A stretch of DNA of 64,000 bases, from assembly GCA_001897445.1 (NCBI GenBank), contig MKSX01000020.1, positions 1 through 64,000 of the forward strand, read 5' to 3'. Below are positions 27,723-37,391 of the stretch, piece by piece. The position numbers and the translations under genes are program-made. The notes below the pieces were generated by a model. That model was not told the DNA's origin and did no database searches. It saw only the letters and a list, made by a program, of their open reading frames with translations. Each line of letters begins with the position of its first letter. Within the stretch, counting starts at the first letter, position 1. The stretch is from Alphaproteobacteria bacterium 33-17 (lineage in GTDB: Bacteria; Pseudomonadota; Alphaproteobacteria; Rickettsiales; 33-17).

Positions 27723-28217
27723 ATGAGTGTAGAATTAAATTTAGCTACGGATAACAAGAAGGGCGGTTCTTCCGACTTAAAAAAGTTCTTAAGTTTTACA
27801 GTAGGAAAACTTGAGTATGCCGTAGATATAATGATGGTTAGAGAAATTAAAGTTTGGACGGAAGTAACAAGGCTTCCTAACTCACCTGAAGAAATGAGGG
27901 GTGTTATGAATCTTCGTGGTGTTATTATTCCAATTTTTGACTTACGTACAAGATTTGGTCAGGGTACAACTGAGGCTACAAATAAGAATGTGGTAATTAT
28001 ATTATCCGCAGGAAATAGAATTATAGGAATTTTGGTTGATGCAGTTTCTGACATCCTAGATGTGGAAGCTACAGAAATCAAGGCATCACCGACAAGTGAG
28101 ACAGAAATAGATGATAAGTACATTAGTGGCCTTGTCTCTATTAATGAGAGAATGGTCATAGTACTAAATATGGAAGAAATGTTTGGTCAAATTAACATCG
28201 AAAATATTAAACAATAG
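27723..28217 (+). CDS. cheW: Chemotaxis coupling protein CheW
   Basis: SH3-like adaptor linking CheA to receptors, 164 residues. LKKFLSFTVGKLEYAVDIMM, RLPNSPEEMRGVMNLRG and IIPIFDLRTRFG are classic CheW motifs. It starts one base after cheA and ends nine bases before the receptor gene. Confidence 0.95.
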   Translation: MSVELNLATDNKKGGSSDLKKFLSFTVGKLEYAVDIMMVREIKVWTEVTRLPNSPEEMRGVMNLRGVIIPIFDLRTRFGQGTTEATNKNVVIILSAGNRIIGILVDAVSDILDVEATEIKASPTSETEIDDKYISGLVSINERMVIVLNMEEMFGQINIENIKQ

Positions 28218-28226
28218 GGGGCTATA

Positions 28227-30626
28227 ATGATAAAGATGTTAGGTTCTATTAAGGGTAAGGTTCAAGCAGCAACAGGGCTAGTCGTTGCTCTAGTATTGAT
28301 TATAAGTATTACAATTGTAATTAAACTTGAAAATATTCAAAAAGGTGCAAATGAAGCAGATGAAATGATAGATTTATCATATTTAATCTGGGAGTATCAA
28401 GGGGCAGATAGGGGGATTTATAACGCAGGTGTAAGAGCTCTTGAAACATTTGAAAACTCTAGTGAATTTCAAAAATATCTACAGTCTTATAATAAAGCTA
28501 AAGATAATTTTGCTATTCATTATGAAAAATACAAAGACTTTAAATCTGGTTATCTAAATACTACATCAGACGGCTATATTGATAAAGTTAAAAAACTTAT
28601 GGAAGATAGCTATAAAAACATGTTAGCTATTACAAATTTATTTGAACAAGCTATTAATGATACTAATGTAAGTTATGAAAAAAGAAAATTAATTCTAAGT
28701 GAAATAGAATCTAAAATGTCAGAACGTTCAGCTTTGAATGTTAAAATGAGAACTGAATTATATGAATATTCTCCTGAAATTAAAGATAAACTCAATAAGG
28801 ATATCATTACTGCTAAAAATATATTAGGATTCTTGTCTATAGTTGGTCTTTCTATAATTGGTTTTGTAATGTACAAAATTATTCAGCTTGTAATAAACAA
28901 AAATAGATCAATTGCTGAATTAATGGGTGCTTTTGCAAAAGGTGATACTAGTTATGTAGTTGCGCCTTGGATTGCATCTAACAAAGAAATTGCTTTAATT
29001 TTAGATGAAGCAGAGCATGTTAAAGGTTATATTAATAAAGCTGCAAGACTTCAAAATATGATAGATAATTTATCACTTCCAGTAATGCTTTGTGATAAAA
29101 ACTTTAATATTACATATATTAATAAAGCATCACATGCAGCTTTAAAAAGGCTTGAGAGATTATTACCAGTTACAGTTGATAAGCTTGTTGGTGTTAATAT
29201 TGATATTTTCCATAAGAACCCAGCACACCAAAGAAAGTTACTTGTTGATGAAACAAGAATGCCGCATAAAGCTGAATTCATGATTGGTGATGAATGGTTA
29301 TCTTTAAATGCTAATATTCTTAAAAACTCAAACGGACAAATTGACGGTTCATTTGTTGACTGGTCAATTGTTACAGAGAAGAAAAGAGCTGATGCAGCAA
29401 ACAAACAAGCTGTAGAAAATATTAACAGACTTATCGCATCAGCGTCTGATGGTGATCTAGAAGCTAAAATTGATACAAATGACCTAGAAGGTGTATACTT
29501 AGAAATCAGTAGCGGTATGAATAAACTTATGAATACAGTGCTTGTACCAGTAAGTAAATCAATTGAAGTGATGAATGATCTTTCTAAAGGTGTATTATAT
29601 CATAAATTAGATGGTGACTTCAGAGGTATGTTTGCTAGCATGCAAAATGCTTTAAATGCAACAATTGATAAGTTATCATCTATTACAGTACAGATTAAAG
29701 AGTCTGCAAATTCAGTAAGATCTGCATCAAGCGAGATTGCATCTGGCGGTACAGACTTATCAAGCCGTACAGAACATCAGGCTTCTAACCTAGAAGAAAC
29801 AGCGTCTTCAATGGAAGAATTAACTGAAACTGTACAGAAAAATACTCAAAACGCTAATAATGCTAACAAAGTTGCTATCGATGCCAGACAAAAAGCTGAG
29901 AAAGGTGGTGAAGTTGTTGGTAGTGCAGTTGGTGCGATGGGTAATATTGAGAAATCTTCACAGAAAATCTCTGATATTATCGGTGTAATTGACGAAATCG
30001 CATTCCAAACAAATCTCTTAGCTCTTAACGCTGCTGTTGAAGCTGCCCGTGCAGGTGACGCTGGAAAAGGATTTGCGGTGGTTGCTAGTGAAGTAAGAAC
30101 ACTTGCTGGTAGATCTGCGTCTGCATCTAAAGAGATTAAGAAGCTAATTATTGAGAGTGCTGAGCAAGTTCAGGATGGTGCTGTTCTTGTTAAACAGGCA
30201 GGTGAAACACTTGGTGATATCGTATCATCTGTTAAACAAGTGGCAGATCTTATTTCTGATATTGCGACAGCAAGTAATGAGCAAGCAAACGGTATTAAAG
30301 AGATTAATGCTGCAGTACTACAAATGGATGAGATGACACAGCAAAATGCTGCCTTAGTAGAAGAAAGCACAGCTGCTTCACATTCACTTGTAGAGCAGGC
30401 TAATACTTTAAACAGACTAGTGAGCTTCTTTAAGTTATCTGAAAACCAGCAAGAAGAAATGGCTGCCGAAGCCCCTAAGCCTATGCATAGCTCACCTGCT
30501 AAAAAGCCAGCTACTCACGGTAAGTCAGAGAACATGAAGAAATTATCTGATGCTAAAAAACCAGTTCCAGCTGCTCAAAGCTCAACACCTTCTAAAAAAG
30601 GTGATGATGGCTGGGAAGAGTTTTAG
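28227..30626 (+). CDS. Methyl-accepting chemotaxis protein with PAS domain
   Basis: Receptor of 799 residues with two membrane helices (about 11-34 and 196-220) bounding a roughly 160-residue periplasmic helical sensor. A PAS domain follows ([20 protein letters not shown]), then a HAMP-like region and the signalling hairpin, whose tip reads [20 protein letters not shown]. The last residues, DDGWEEF, fit the x-W-x-x-F tether that lets CheR and CheB dock on receptors. Ligand unknown; the PAS domain might sense redox state or a cofactor. Confidence 0.93.
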   Translation: MIKMLGSIKGKVQAATGLVVALVLIISITIVIKLENIQKGANEADEMIDLSYLIWEYQGADRGIYNAGVRALETFENSSEFQKYLQSYNKAKDNFAIHYEKYKDFKSGYLNTTSDGYIDKVKKLMEDSYKNMLAITNLFEQAINDTNVSYEKRKLILSEIESKMSERSALNVKMRTELYEYSPEIKDKLNKDIITAKNILGFLSIVGLSIIGFVMYKIIQLVINKNRSIAELMGAFAKGDTSYVVAPWIASNKEIALILDEAEHVKGYINKAARLQNMIDNLSLPVMLCDKNFNITYINKASHAALKRLERLLPVTVDKLVGVNIDIFHKNPAHQRKLLVDETRMPHKAEFMIGDEWLSLNANILKNSNGQIDGSFVDWSIVTEKKRADAANKQAVENINRLIASASDGDLEAKIDTNDLEGVYLEISSGMNKLMNTVLVPVSKSIEVMNDLSKGVLYHKLDGDFRGMFASMQNALNATIDKLSSITVQIKESANSVRSASSEIASGGTDLSSRTEHQASNLEETASSMEELTETVQKNTQNANNANKVAIDARQKAEKGGEVVGSAVGAMGNIEKSSQKISDIIGVIDEIAFQTNLLALNAAVEAARAGDAGKGFAVVASEVRTLAGRSASASKEIKKLIIESAEQVQDGAVLVKQAGETLGDIVSSVKQVADLISDIATASNEQANGIKEINAAVLQMDEMTQQNAALVEESTAASHSLVEQANTLNRLVSFFKLSENQQEEMAAEAPKPMHSSPAKKPATHGKSENMKKLSDAKKPVPAAQSSTPSKKGDDGWEEF

Positions 30627-30650
30627 TAGTTAGATCATAGGAGAAAGATC

Positions 30651-31478
30651 ATGAGCGCTCAGACACCAGATTTCGAACTTACAGACAGCGATTTTAAAGC
30701 TGTTGCAAAGAAGATATTTGATGTGTCTGGGATTGTTCTTTCTGAACAAAAAAAGTCAATGGTATACTCCAGGCTGGTAAGACGCCTAAGAGCATTAAAT
30801 TTAGATTCATTTACAAGATATTTAGATTTAGTAGATAATGACCCTAATGAATTTACCAACTTCGTCAACTCACTTACTACAAACCTTACAAGCTTTTTTA
30901 GAGAGTCTCATCATTTTGAATATCTTAAAGATGAGCTTAACAAGCTGATTGCTGAAGGTGTTCCAATTAGAATTTGGTCGGCTGGTTGTTCAGCAGGAAT
31001 GGAGCCATACTCGATTGCAATGGTTGTTTCTCATTTGCTTGGCAGAAATTTATCTACATACGATATCAAAATTTTAGCTACAGATATTGATACTGACATT
31101 TTAGCAAAAGCCAAAAGAGGTGTATACGATATTGCAGAAAAGAAAAATATTCCTGACGACTATTTTAAAAAATACTGCAAAACTATTAATGAGGATGGTG
31201 AAGAAAAAATTAGCATGAATGCTGAGTTAAGAAATTTGATTGCATTTAATCAGCTAAATTTAATGGGGAATATTCCGCTTAAAAGAAAAATGCAGATTAT
31301 ATTCTGCCGAAATGTATTAATTTATTTTGACAAGCCTACTCAGTCAAAAATCTTTGATAAATTTCATCAGAATATAGATAAGGAAGGAATGTTGTTAATT
31401 GGACACTCTGAAACCATAGGTGATAGAAGCTCAATTTTCAAATTGATTGGCAAAACAACATATAGAAAAATAGGGTAG
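30651..31478 (+). CDS. cheR: Chemotaxis methyltransferase CheR
   Basis: SAM-dependent methyltransferase that methylates receptor glutamates, 275 residues. The N-terminal helical domain (VYSRLVRRLRALNLDSFTRY) is followed by the catalytic domain: TSFFRESHHFEYLK, IRIWSAGCSAGMEPYSIAM (SAM site) and IIFCRNVLIYFDKPTQ. It lies between the receptor and cheD in the operon. Confidence 0.95.
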   Translation: MSAQTPDFELTDSDFKAVAKKIFDVSGIVLSEQKKSMVYSRLVRRLRALNLDSFTRYLDLVDNDPNEFTNFVNSLTTNLTSFFRESHHFEYLKDELNKLIAEGVPIRIWSAGCSAGMEPYSIAMVVSHLLGRNLSTYDIKILATDIDTDILAKAKRGVYDIAEKKNIPDDYFKKYCKTINEDGEEKISMNAELRNLIAFNQLNLMGNIPLKRKMQIIFCRNVLIYFDKPTQSKIFDKFHQNIDKEGMLLIGHSETIGDRSSIFKLIGKTTYRKIG

Positions 31479-31483
31479 TTGCT

Positions 31484-32071
31484 ATGGTTTTAGATGCAAT
31501 GAAAAAATTTGTTTCAAAAGCAGATAATAAAACCTACGTTAAAATTTACTCAGGCGATTGTTATGCAACAAAAGAGCCTGAAGAAGTTATGGTAACAATA
31601 TTAGGCTCATGTATTGCTGCATGTATTAGAGACCCGCAGCTTAACATTGGCGGTATGAACCATTTTTTATTACCTGCGACAGATGGCGAAGTTACAAGCT
31701 ATACAATGAGCAGATATGGATCGTTTGCAATGGAGCAGCTAATTAACAGTATTATTAAAATGGGTGGTGTAAAAAGCAGACTAGAAGTTAAGCTTTTTGG
31801 CGGTGCTAATGTTAGCGCAACTTCAGCGCTAATTGGCTCGAAAAACGTAGAATTTATCAAAAAGTTTTGTAAAGAAGAGAATTTAAATGTGGTGGCAGAA
31901 CATTTGGGCGGCACTCAGGCACGAAAAGTACAGTTTTGTCCTGGTAATGGCGTTGCTATGATGAAGCTTGTAACTTCAGTAGAGCAGGAAAACGTTGTAC
32001 AGGAAGAAATGGTGTACAGCAAAAAAGTGGTTGTTCAGGAAGACAAGGGTGGTTCTGTCGATTTATTCTAA
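31484..32071 (+). CDS. cheD: Chemoreceptor glutamine deamidase CheD
   Basis: Deamidates receptor glutamines to glutamate, creating methylation sites. Cys43 in ILGSCIAACI and His60 in GGMNHFLLP are the catalytic residues; FGGANV and NVVAEHLGGTQARKV are further family motifs. The C-terminal 30 residues are an extra charged tail. It starts five bases after cheR. Confidence 0.94.
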   Translation: MVLDAMKKFVSKADNKTYVKIYSGDCYATKEPEEVMVTILGSCIAACIRDPQLNIGGMNHFLLPATDGEVTSYTMSRYGSFAMEQLINSIIKMGGVKSRLEVKLFGGANVSATSALIGSKNVEFIKKFCKEENLNVVAEHLGGTQARKVQFCPGNGVAMMKLVTSVEQENVVQEEMVYSKKVVVQEDKGGSVDLF

Positions 32072-32086
32072 TTTGGGAGTGATATT

Positions 32087-33118
32087 ATGAATAAAAAAGT
32101 TAGGGTATTGATTGTTGATGATTCAGCATTAGTTAGAGATTTATATACAGAAATGCTATCAGAAGATCCTGATATTGAGGTTATTGGTCAGGCAATGAAT
32201 GCAGATGATGCACGTAGCAAGATAAAAGCGCTGAATCCTGATGTTATTACTTTAGATATTGAAATGCCAGGAATGAATGGTCTTGAGTTTTTGGAAAAAA
32301 TTATGACATTAAGACCTATGCCAGTTGTGATGTCATCTACACTTACTCAAACAGGGACAGAGCATACTATCAGGGCGCTTGAAATTGGTGCTGTAGATTT
32401 TATTGGTAAGCCATTTGCTAAGGAAGATCCATATACACTCAAACTTGTTAAAAACCAGCTTGCTTCAAAAGTAAAAATTGCTGCAAATTCTAAAGTTCAG
32501 GCAAGGCAGCCAGTTAAAAAAGCCGAGAAGAAACAATATAATTTCAAATCTAATATGCTTATTGCTATTGGATCATCAACAGGTGGAGTTGAAGCTAACA
32601 AGGTGCTTTTAGAAATGCTTCCTGACGGGATGCCTCCAATTGTTATAACTCAGCACATGCCAAAGGGTTTTACTTCGTCTTTTGCAAGAAGACTTGGTGA
32701 ATCATTAGGCAGACCAGTTCATGAGGCAACTGACAGAATGCAGCTTCAGTATAATAATATCTACATTGCTCCTGGTGATATTCATATGCAAATAAAAAAG
32801 AAGGGTGATAAATATTATACCCAGCTAGATAATGGTGATTTATATTCAGGTCACAGACCGTCTGTAGATATCATGTTTAAGTCGATCGCTGAATTTGAAA
32901 ATGATAAAGTTATAGGGGTTATTCTTACAGGTATGGGTAAAGACGGTGCAGAAGGTTTATTGGAGATGAAAAATCAAGGCGCTTTTACAGTTGGTCAGAA
33001 TGAATCTAGCTGTATAGTTTATGGTATGCCTAAAGCTGCTAAGGCAAATGGTGCAGTAACTATTGAGTTGCCTTTAGAAAAGATTGCGGATACAATTATT
33101 AAAGAATGTTTAAGTTAG
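32087..33118 (+). CDS. cheB: Chemotaxis methylesterase CheB
   Basis: Receptor-glutamate methylesterase and deamidase controlled by CheA, 343 residues. The receiver domain has Asp57 (VITLDIEMPGMNG). The esterase domain carries the Ser-His-Asp triad in IGSSTGGVEA, ITQHMPKGFT and LTGMGKDGAEG. With CheR and CheD present, the operon encodes a complete adaptation system. Confidence 0.95.
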   Translation: MNKKVRVLIVDDSALVRDLYTEMLSEDPDIEVIGQAMNADDARSKIKALNPDVITLDIEMPGMNGLEFLEKIMTLRPMPVVMSSTLTQTGTEHTIRALEIGAVDFIGKPFAKEDPYTLKLVKNQLASKVKIAANSKVQARQPVKKAEKKQYNFKSNMLIAIGSSTGGVEANKVLLEMLPDGMPPIVITQHMPKGFTSSFARRLGESLGRPVHEATDRMQLQYNNIYIAPGDIHMQIKKKGDKYYTQLDNGDLYSGHRPSVDIMFKSIAEFENDKVIGVILTGMGKDGAEGLLEMKNQGAFTVGQNESSCIVYGMPKAAKANGAVTIELPLEKIADTIIKECLS

Positions 33119-33160
33119 TAACTGTAGATTTTTGATAAATAGAATTGATAGTTGGTCGTT

Positions 33161-34204
33161 ATGATAGAGAAACAGGAAGAAGAAAAAAATAACAATTTTT
33201 ATAAAGGTAGTTTGAATGAAAATTTAAACTCCATTATTACTTGTATTGAAGCTATAAGTAAAGTTCTTCCAATAGCATCTAAAACTGTTGAGACCACTAT
33301 TACGGAATTAAGCGGTAAATTCCAGAACATCGCAGTAAGCACACAAAAACAAGGTGAAAATATTGATAAAATTGTGCATTTAGCACTGAATATTCAGGCT
33401 GAAGATGGAAGTTCAATGAGTTTATCTGAATCTTTAAACCTTATTAACAAAACTTTGTCAGATTCAGTTGATAAGATTATTCACGTTTCAAAAATGGCTA
33501 TGTCAATGGTTTATAGTCTTGATGAAGCTATGGCAAGCCTGCGTGATATTGATAAAGTTGTAGATGATATTCAAAAAATTACAAAGCAAACAAATTTGCT
33601 TGCGCTTAATGCTACTATTGAGTCTGCAAGGGCAGGGGAATATGGTAAGGGTTTTGCGGTCGTTGCAAGCGAAGTCAAAAACTTATCTAAACAAATATCT
33701 CAAATGTCATTTTCAATGCAGGCAAGAATTACTGAGGTTACAAATAGCGTACATAAAAGCTATGAAACATTGGGTGAAGTTGCGACCATTGATATGTCTG
33801 ATAATATAATGATCAAACAAAAAATTGAAGAACTAATGTCACGTATGATGAAGCAAAATGAAAGCTTTTCACATACACTTAAAGATGTTTCGCGCGAGAC
33901 CACAGAAAATGCTAATTCAATAACAGGAATAATTGTTAGCATGCAATTTCAGGATAGGGTGTCGCAATATATTATGAATTCACAGTCTACATTACTAAAA
34001 ATCGCAGAATATTTAGCTATGATAAATACTGACCAAAATGCAATATCTGGAATTAATAAAGATTTGGTCGAAGAATTTATTAAAATTATGAAATTAAGTG
34101 AAATGAAAACCATTTTACTTGATGAACTAAAAGGAAAGCAATATGATATAGGTGACATTAAAGATACTGATGGAAATAGCGACGATGAAATTATGTTGTT
34201 TTAG
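33161..34204 (+). CDS. Soluble MCP-type signalling protein
   Basis: A 347-residue protein with an MCP signalling hairpin, tip [20 protein letters not shown] and [16 protein letters not shown], but no membrane helix or recognisable sensor domain. It could be a cytoplasmic receptor or an accessory protein that inserts into the array. The C-terminal part reads [13 protein letters not shown], an element seen in some cytoplasmic MCP-like proteins. An upstream TTG (33152) is in frame; the ATG at 33161 is preferred. Its end is 10 bases from the second STAS gene. Confidence 0.8.
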   Translation: MIEKQEEEKNNNFYKGSLNENLNSIITCIEAISKVLPIASKTVETTITELSGKFQNIAVSTQKQGENIDKIVHLALNIQAEDGSSMSLSESLNLINKTLSDSVDKIIHVSKMAMSMVYSLDEAMASLRDIDKVVDDIQKITKQTNLLALNATIESARAGEYGKGFAVVASEVKNLSKQISQMSFSMQARITEVTNSVHKSYETLGEVATIDMSDNIMIKQKIEELMSRMMKQNESFSHTLKDVSRETTENANSITGIIVSMQFQDRVSQYIMNSQSTLLKIAEYLAMINTDQNAISGINKDLVEEFIKIMKLSEMKTILLDELKGKQYDIGDIKDTDGNSDDEIMLF

Positions 34205-34214
34205 GTAGGAATTC

Positions 34215-34520
34215 ATGGAATACAAAAAAATTATAAAAGATTCATCTTGTACAATAGAGGTAAGTGGAAAATTTACCTTCAATGACCATATGGAATTTAA
34301 AACCATTTTATCTTTACTTAAGTCAGAGAACATTAAAACTCTTGAGCTGAATTTAAGTAATCTTGAGTTTGTTGATTCTGCCGCTCTTGGTATACTACTT
34401 ATTTTAAAAGATGAGGCTGAAAAGCATTCGATAGAACTAATACTAAGGTCTCCTAAAGGACAAGTTCAAAAAATGTTTGAAATTTCTAAGTTTTACATGT
34501 TGTTCAATATAATCGATTAG
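34215..34520 (+). CDS. STAS-domain anti-sigma-factor-antagonist-like protein
   Basis: A 101-residue SpoIIAA/RsbV-type STAS protein with IEVSGKFTFNDHMEFKTIL and the phosphorylation motif LEFVDSAALGILL, where Ser55 is the predicted site. Its neighbour is a SpoIIE-type phosphatase, the enzyme class that removes this phosphate. A matching serine kinase of the RsbW/SpoIIAB type is not visible in the window. Confidence 0.88.
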   Translation: MEYKKIIKDSSCTIEVSGKFTFNDHMEFKTILSLLKSENIKTLELNLSNLEFVDSAALGILLILKDEAEKHSIELILRSPKGQVQKMFEISKFYMLFNIID

Positions 34521-34530
34521 TAAGAAATAA

Positions 34531-35730
34531 ATGAAAAAGAACTCTATAGAAAGTATGGCTATAATGCGGGAATCTAAAATTCTCGTGGTAGACGACATGG
34601 AGTTCAATGTAATAATGATCCAGCATTTATTAATGAAGAACGGTTTTAAAAATGTTTTTACTGCTAAAAATGGTATAGAAGCTATTGAAATTACAAAAAA
34701 AGAAATCCCTGATCTTGTTATTCTTGATTTAATGATGCCAGAGATGGATGGCTTTGAATATTGTACTATAATTAGAAAAGAAGAGAGATTTGCAAACCTT
34801 CCTATCATTGTACAAACTGCAACAAACCTGACTAAGCAAAAAACACAGGCATTCAGTTGTGGTGCCACAGATTTCGTTAATAAACCAATTGATCCTGAAG
34901 AATTAATTGCGCGTATTAAGGTGCATTTGGAAAATCATATATTACTTGAGAAGCTTCAAAACTATCAGGAAAGGCTGCGTTCTGAGCTTACAAACGCTCA
35001 AAAAATGCAGGAAGCATTAATGCCAAATGATTTGGCGCGTAAATTACTACTTGAAAATTATGGTCTGAAAATTCAGTCGTATTTCTTACCATCATTAGAA
35101 ATTGGTGGTGACTTTTGGTCATTTGATCCAATAGACGAAGATAGGGTTGCCTTTCACATCACAGACTTTTCTGGTCACGGTATAGGGGCTGCTATTAATA
35201 CTTTCAGGCTTCATACTATTATTAGTGAACTTAAGGATAAATCTTTAAAGTTAAGCTCAGCTGAAGCTGTAAATCATATTAATCATAGCTTAACAGCTAT
35301 ACTTGCTCGCGGGCAGTTTGCAACATTACTTTATGGAATATTTGATCTTAAGAATGACCAGATTGAGTATACGGCTTGTGGGTCTCCACCAGGTTTTATT
35401 TTGAACATTCGTGAAAAAACAATTCGTAAAATTGATTCCGCAGGACTTCCAATAGGAATTTCTTCATCTTATAGCTATGAGCATAAGACCTCAGACTTCA
35501 AAAAAGGAGATATATTAATTTTATATAGTGATGCACTGATTGAAACAGAAGACTTACATGGTAATATGCTGGGTTTAGAGAAGTTAGAATCAATGCTTAC
35601 AAACTATATTAATTCAACTAATTCTCTTATGTCGGAAAAACTATTTGATCATATAATGGAAACCTTTGCTAAAAATTATATGATGCGTCTTACAGATGAT
35701 TATACTCTGGTGTTTTTTGAGAGGATTTAA
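34531..35730 (+). CDS. REC-SpoIIE (RsbU-like) phosphatase response regulator
   Basis: A 399-residue fusion of a receiver domain (Asp66 in VILDLMMPEMDG) and a PP2C-type SpoIIE/RsbU phosphatase domain joined by a coiled-coil linker. The phosphatase metal motifs are present: IGGDFW, ITDFSGHGIGAA, YSDALIET and DDYTLVFF. Such proteins dephosphorylate STAS antagonists when their receiver is phosphorylated, and the STAS gene directly upstream is the obvious target. CheA could be the phosphodonor. Its last 41 bases overlap the convergent ankyrin-like gene. Confidence 0.9.
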   Translation: MKKNSIESMAIMRESKILVVDDMEFNVIMIQHLLMKNGFKNVFTAKNGIEAIEITKKEIPDLVILDLMMPEMDGFEYCTIIRKEERFANLPIIVQTATNLTKQKTQAFSCGATDFVNKPIDPEELIARIKVHLENHILLEKLQNYQERLRSELTNAQKMQEALMPNDLARKLLLENYGLKIQSYFLPSLEIGGDFWSFDPIDEDRVAFHITDFSGHGIGAAINTFRLHTIISELKDKSLKLSSAEAVNHINHSLTAILARGQFATLLYGIFDLKNDQIEYTACGSPPGFILNIREKTIRKIDSAGLPIGISSSYSYEHKTSDFKKGDILILYSDALIETEDLHGNMLGLEKLESMLTNYINSTNSLMSEKLFDHIMETFAKNYMMRLTDDYTLVFFERI

Positions 35731-37270
35731 CTTTTATTTCAAGAAGCTTAGCTGGTTTTGCTTCCTCAATATTCTCTATAAATAGCTTCCTTATTTCAAC
35801 GGGCATATTGGTTAGCCTATAAGACTTTTCGTCTTGATCGTGTATTTCGTAAGGTATCTGATTAAAAGTAGTTACAGCAGAATTATGCTTAGAAATTAAA
35901 TGTTTAAATTCATAAAAACTAATATTTTGTGATGTATAATATAATACAACCTTAGAGTTATCGAAAATTAATTTTTTTATAAAATCTATGCTTTTATTGT
36001 TTTGATACGCAAATTGTATAAAGTGATTTATTTGATGACCATATATTGGTTTTAGTTCTTTATAAAGATTAACCCACGGACTCAATGTTTCTGCCCACTT
36101 CTCCCATTTTATCTGAACATCTGGAATGTCATAACCAAAACTCATTATTAGATCAATAATATGAAAATAACCGTATCTGCATGCTATATCAAAATACTCA
36201 TATCTGTTGTCATGATCTGCATCAGTTTCACCAGCTTTTGATTCAAGTACGTTAAAAAGTAGTCCAGTTTTTTGTGCTTTATCTAAAATATTTTTTGCCG
36301 ATAAATAATGTCCATTTGAGCATAAGTCGTGGAAAAGAATATTTCTTTTGGCAAGAAGCATTCCGTCTCGATTTAAAAGTCCTGCAGCTTCGGAATCTTG
36401 TTCTAGTAAGGTAGCGATATCCCATAATTTATCTATAATATCAACTCTGTTATTCACGCACGCGCTATAAAATGCTTCAAAATCGCTATTTATAAATAAA
36501 AATAGCTGTAAATCAGTGTTTTCAATTAATGAGAAAGTGTAGTCGATTATTTCTGAATTTCCTTCACAGCATGCGCTATGAAACATTTGATAAAACATTA
36601 CTCGTTTATGGTCTGGAGTTATTTGGTTGATTTCATCTGCTTTTGTAGAAAGGAATTTAAGAGAAAGAATTTGATTTGTAATTACTGGAACTTTAAAAAT
36701 ATCTGATCTATTATGTGTAAGGGTAGTAAACTTAAGTTCTTCCGTATTCATTAAACTCCATAAATATTCTGCGATTTGTAAGTGTCCATGTTTTAAAGCA
36801 TTAGTTATTGATTCAAAAGAATAGCGCGTTAATAAATTGGCATGGTCGTTAACATCTAACATGCTATAGAGCTTTTTGACTAGCTCAAGGTTTCCGCTTT
36901 CAGATGCGCTAACGAACCCTAACTTAATTTGTTCATTCGTAATGTTGTAAGTGCTGAATAAGTGTTCAATAATTCTAATTTGATTATGTATGCATGAGTA
37001 GGCATATAAAATATCTAAAAAGTTATAATCTTTAATTATATTTTCAAAGCTACTTAACTGATTATCATAAAATAAATCTGATAAAATATTAATTTTAGTA
37101 TTTAAATCAAGATTATCCCATAAAGCATTGCATAAATTATTATCGCTAAATCTTTGATATATTTCTGTAAAGATTCTTACTTTCTCTGGTCTGTTTTGTT
37201 CTAAGAACCATCTGCTTAATACATCAAAACGGTAATTAAGATATAGATCAATTATTTCCTGAGCCCTCAT
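35690..37270 (-). CDS. Ankyrin-like repeat protein
   Basis: A 526-residue protein with at least six degenerate ankyrin-like units. Examples are FVSASESGNLELVKKLYS, ITNALKHGHLQIAEYLWS, FHSACCEGNSEIIDYTFS, FYSACVNNRVDIIDKLWD and FDIACRYGYFHIIDLIMS. The pattern is F-x-x-A-C-x-x-G/N-x-x-x-I-I-x-x-x-[LMF]. No signal peptide or membrane segment is seen. Proteins of this kind in host-associated bacteria are often secreted effectors, but that is inference. Its 3' end overlaps the phosphatase gene by 41 bases on the opposite strand. Confidence 0.7.
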   Translation of the reverse strand: MRAQEIIDLYLNYRFDVLSRWFLEQNRPEKVRIFTEIYQRFSDNNLCNALWDNLDLNTKINILSDLFYDNQLSSFENIIKDYNFLDILYAYSCIHNQIRIIEHLFSTYNITNEQIKLGFVSASESGNLELVKKLYSMLDVNDHANLLTRYSFESITNALKHGHLQIAEYLWSLMNTEELKFTTLTHNRSDIFKVPVITNQILSLKFLSTKADEINQITPDHKRVMFYQMFHSACCEGNSEIIDYTFSLIENTDLQLFLFINSDFEAFYSACVNNRVDIIDKLWDIATLLEQDSEAAGLLNRDGMLLAKRNILFHDLCSNGHYLSAKNILDKAQKTGLLFNVLESKAGETDADHDNRYEYFDIACRYGYFHIIDLIMSFGYDIPDVQIKWEKWAETLSPWVNLYKELKPIYGHQINHFIQFAYQNNKSIDFIKKLIFDNSKVVLYYTSQNISFYEFKHLISKHNSAVTTFNQIPYEIHDQDEKSYRLTNMPVEIRKLFIENIEEAKPAKLLEIKVKSSQKTPEYNHL

Positions 37271-37337
37271 AAAAACCTACTATGGTAAATAAATTAATAT
37301 ATTGAGGCTAACATAGTACAAATATGAATTCAAACAA

Positions 37338-37367
37338 AAAAGGCTCGTTAAATTTAACGAGCCTTTT
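37338..37367 (-). terminator. Terminator of the ATP/ADP translocase gene
   Basis: A perfect 30-base palindrome with arms AAAAGGCTCGTTAAA (37338-37352) and TTTAACGAGCCTTTT (37353-37367). It lies 25 bases past the translocase stop codon. Confidence 0.85.
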
Positions 37368-37391
37368 CATGGTTTTAATTAAAGAAGCAAA

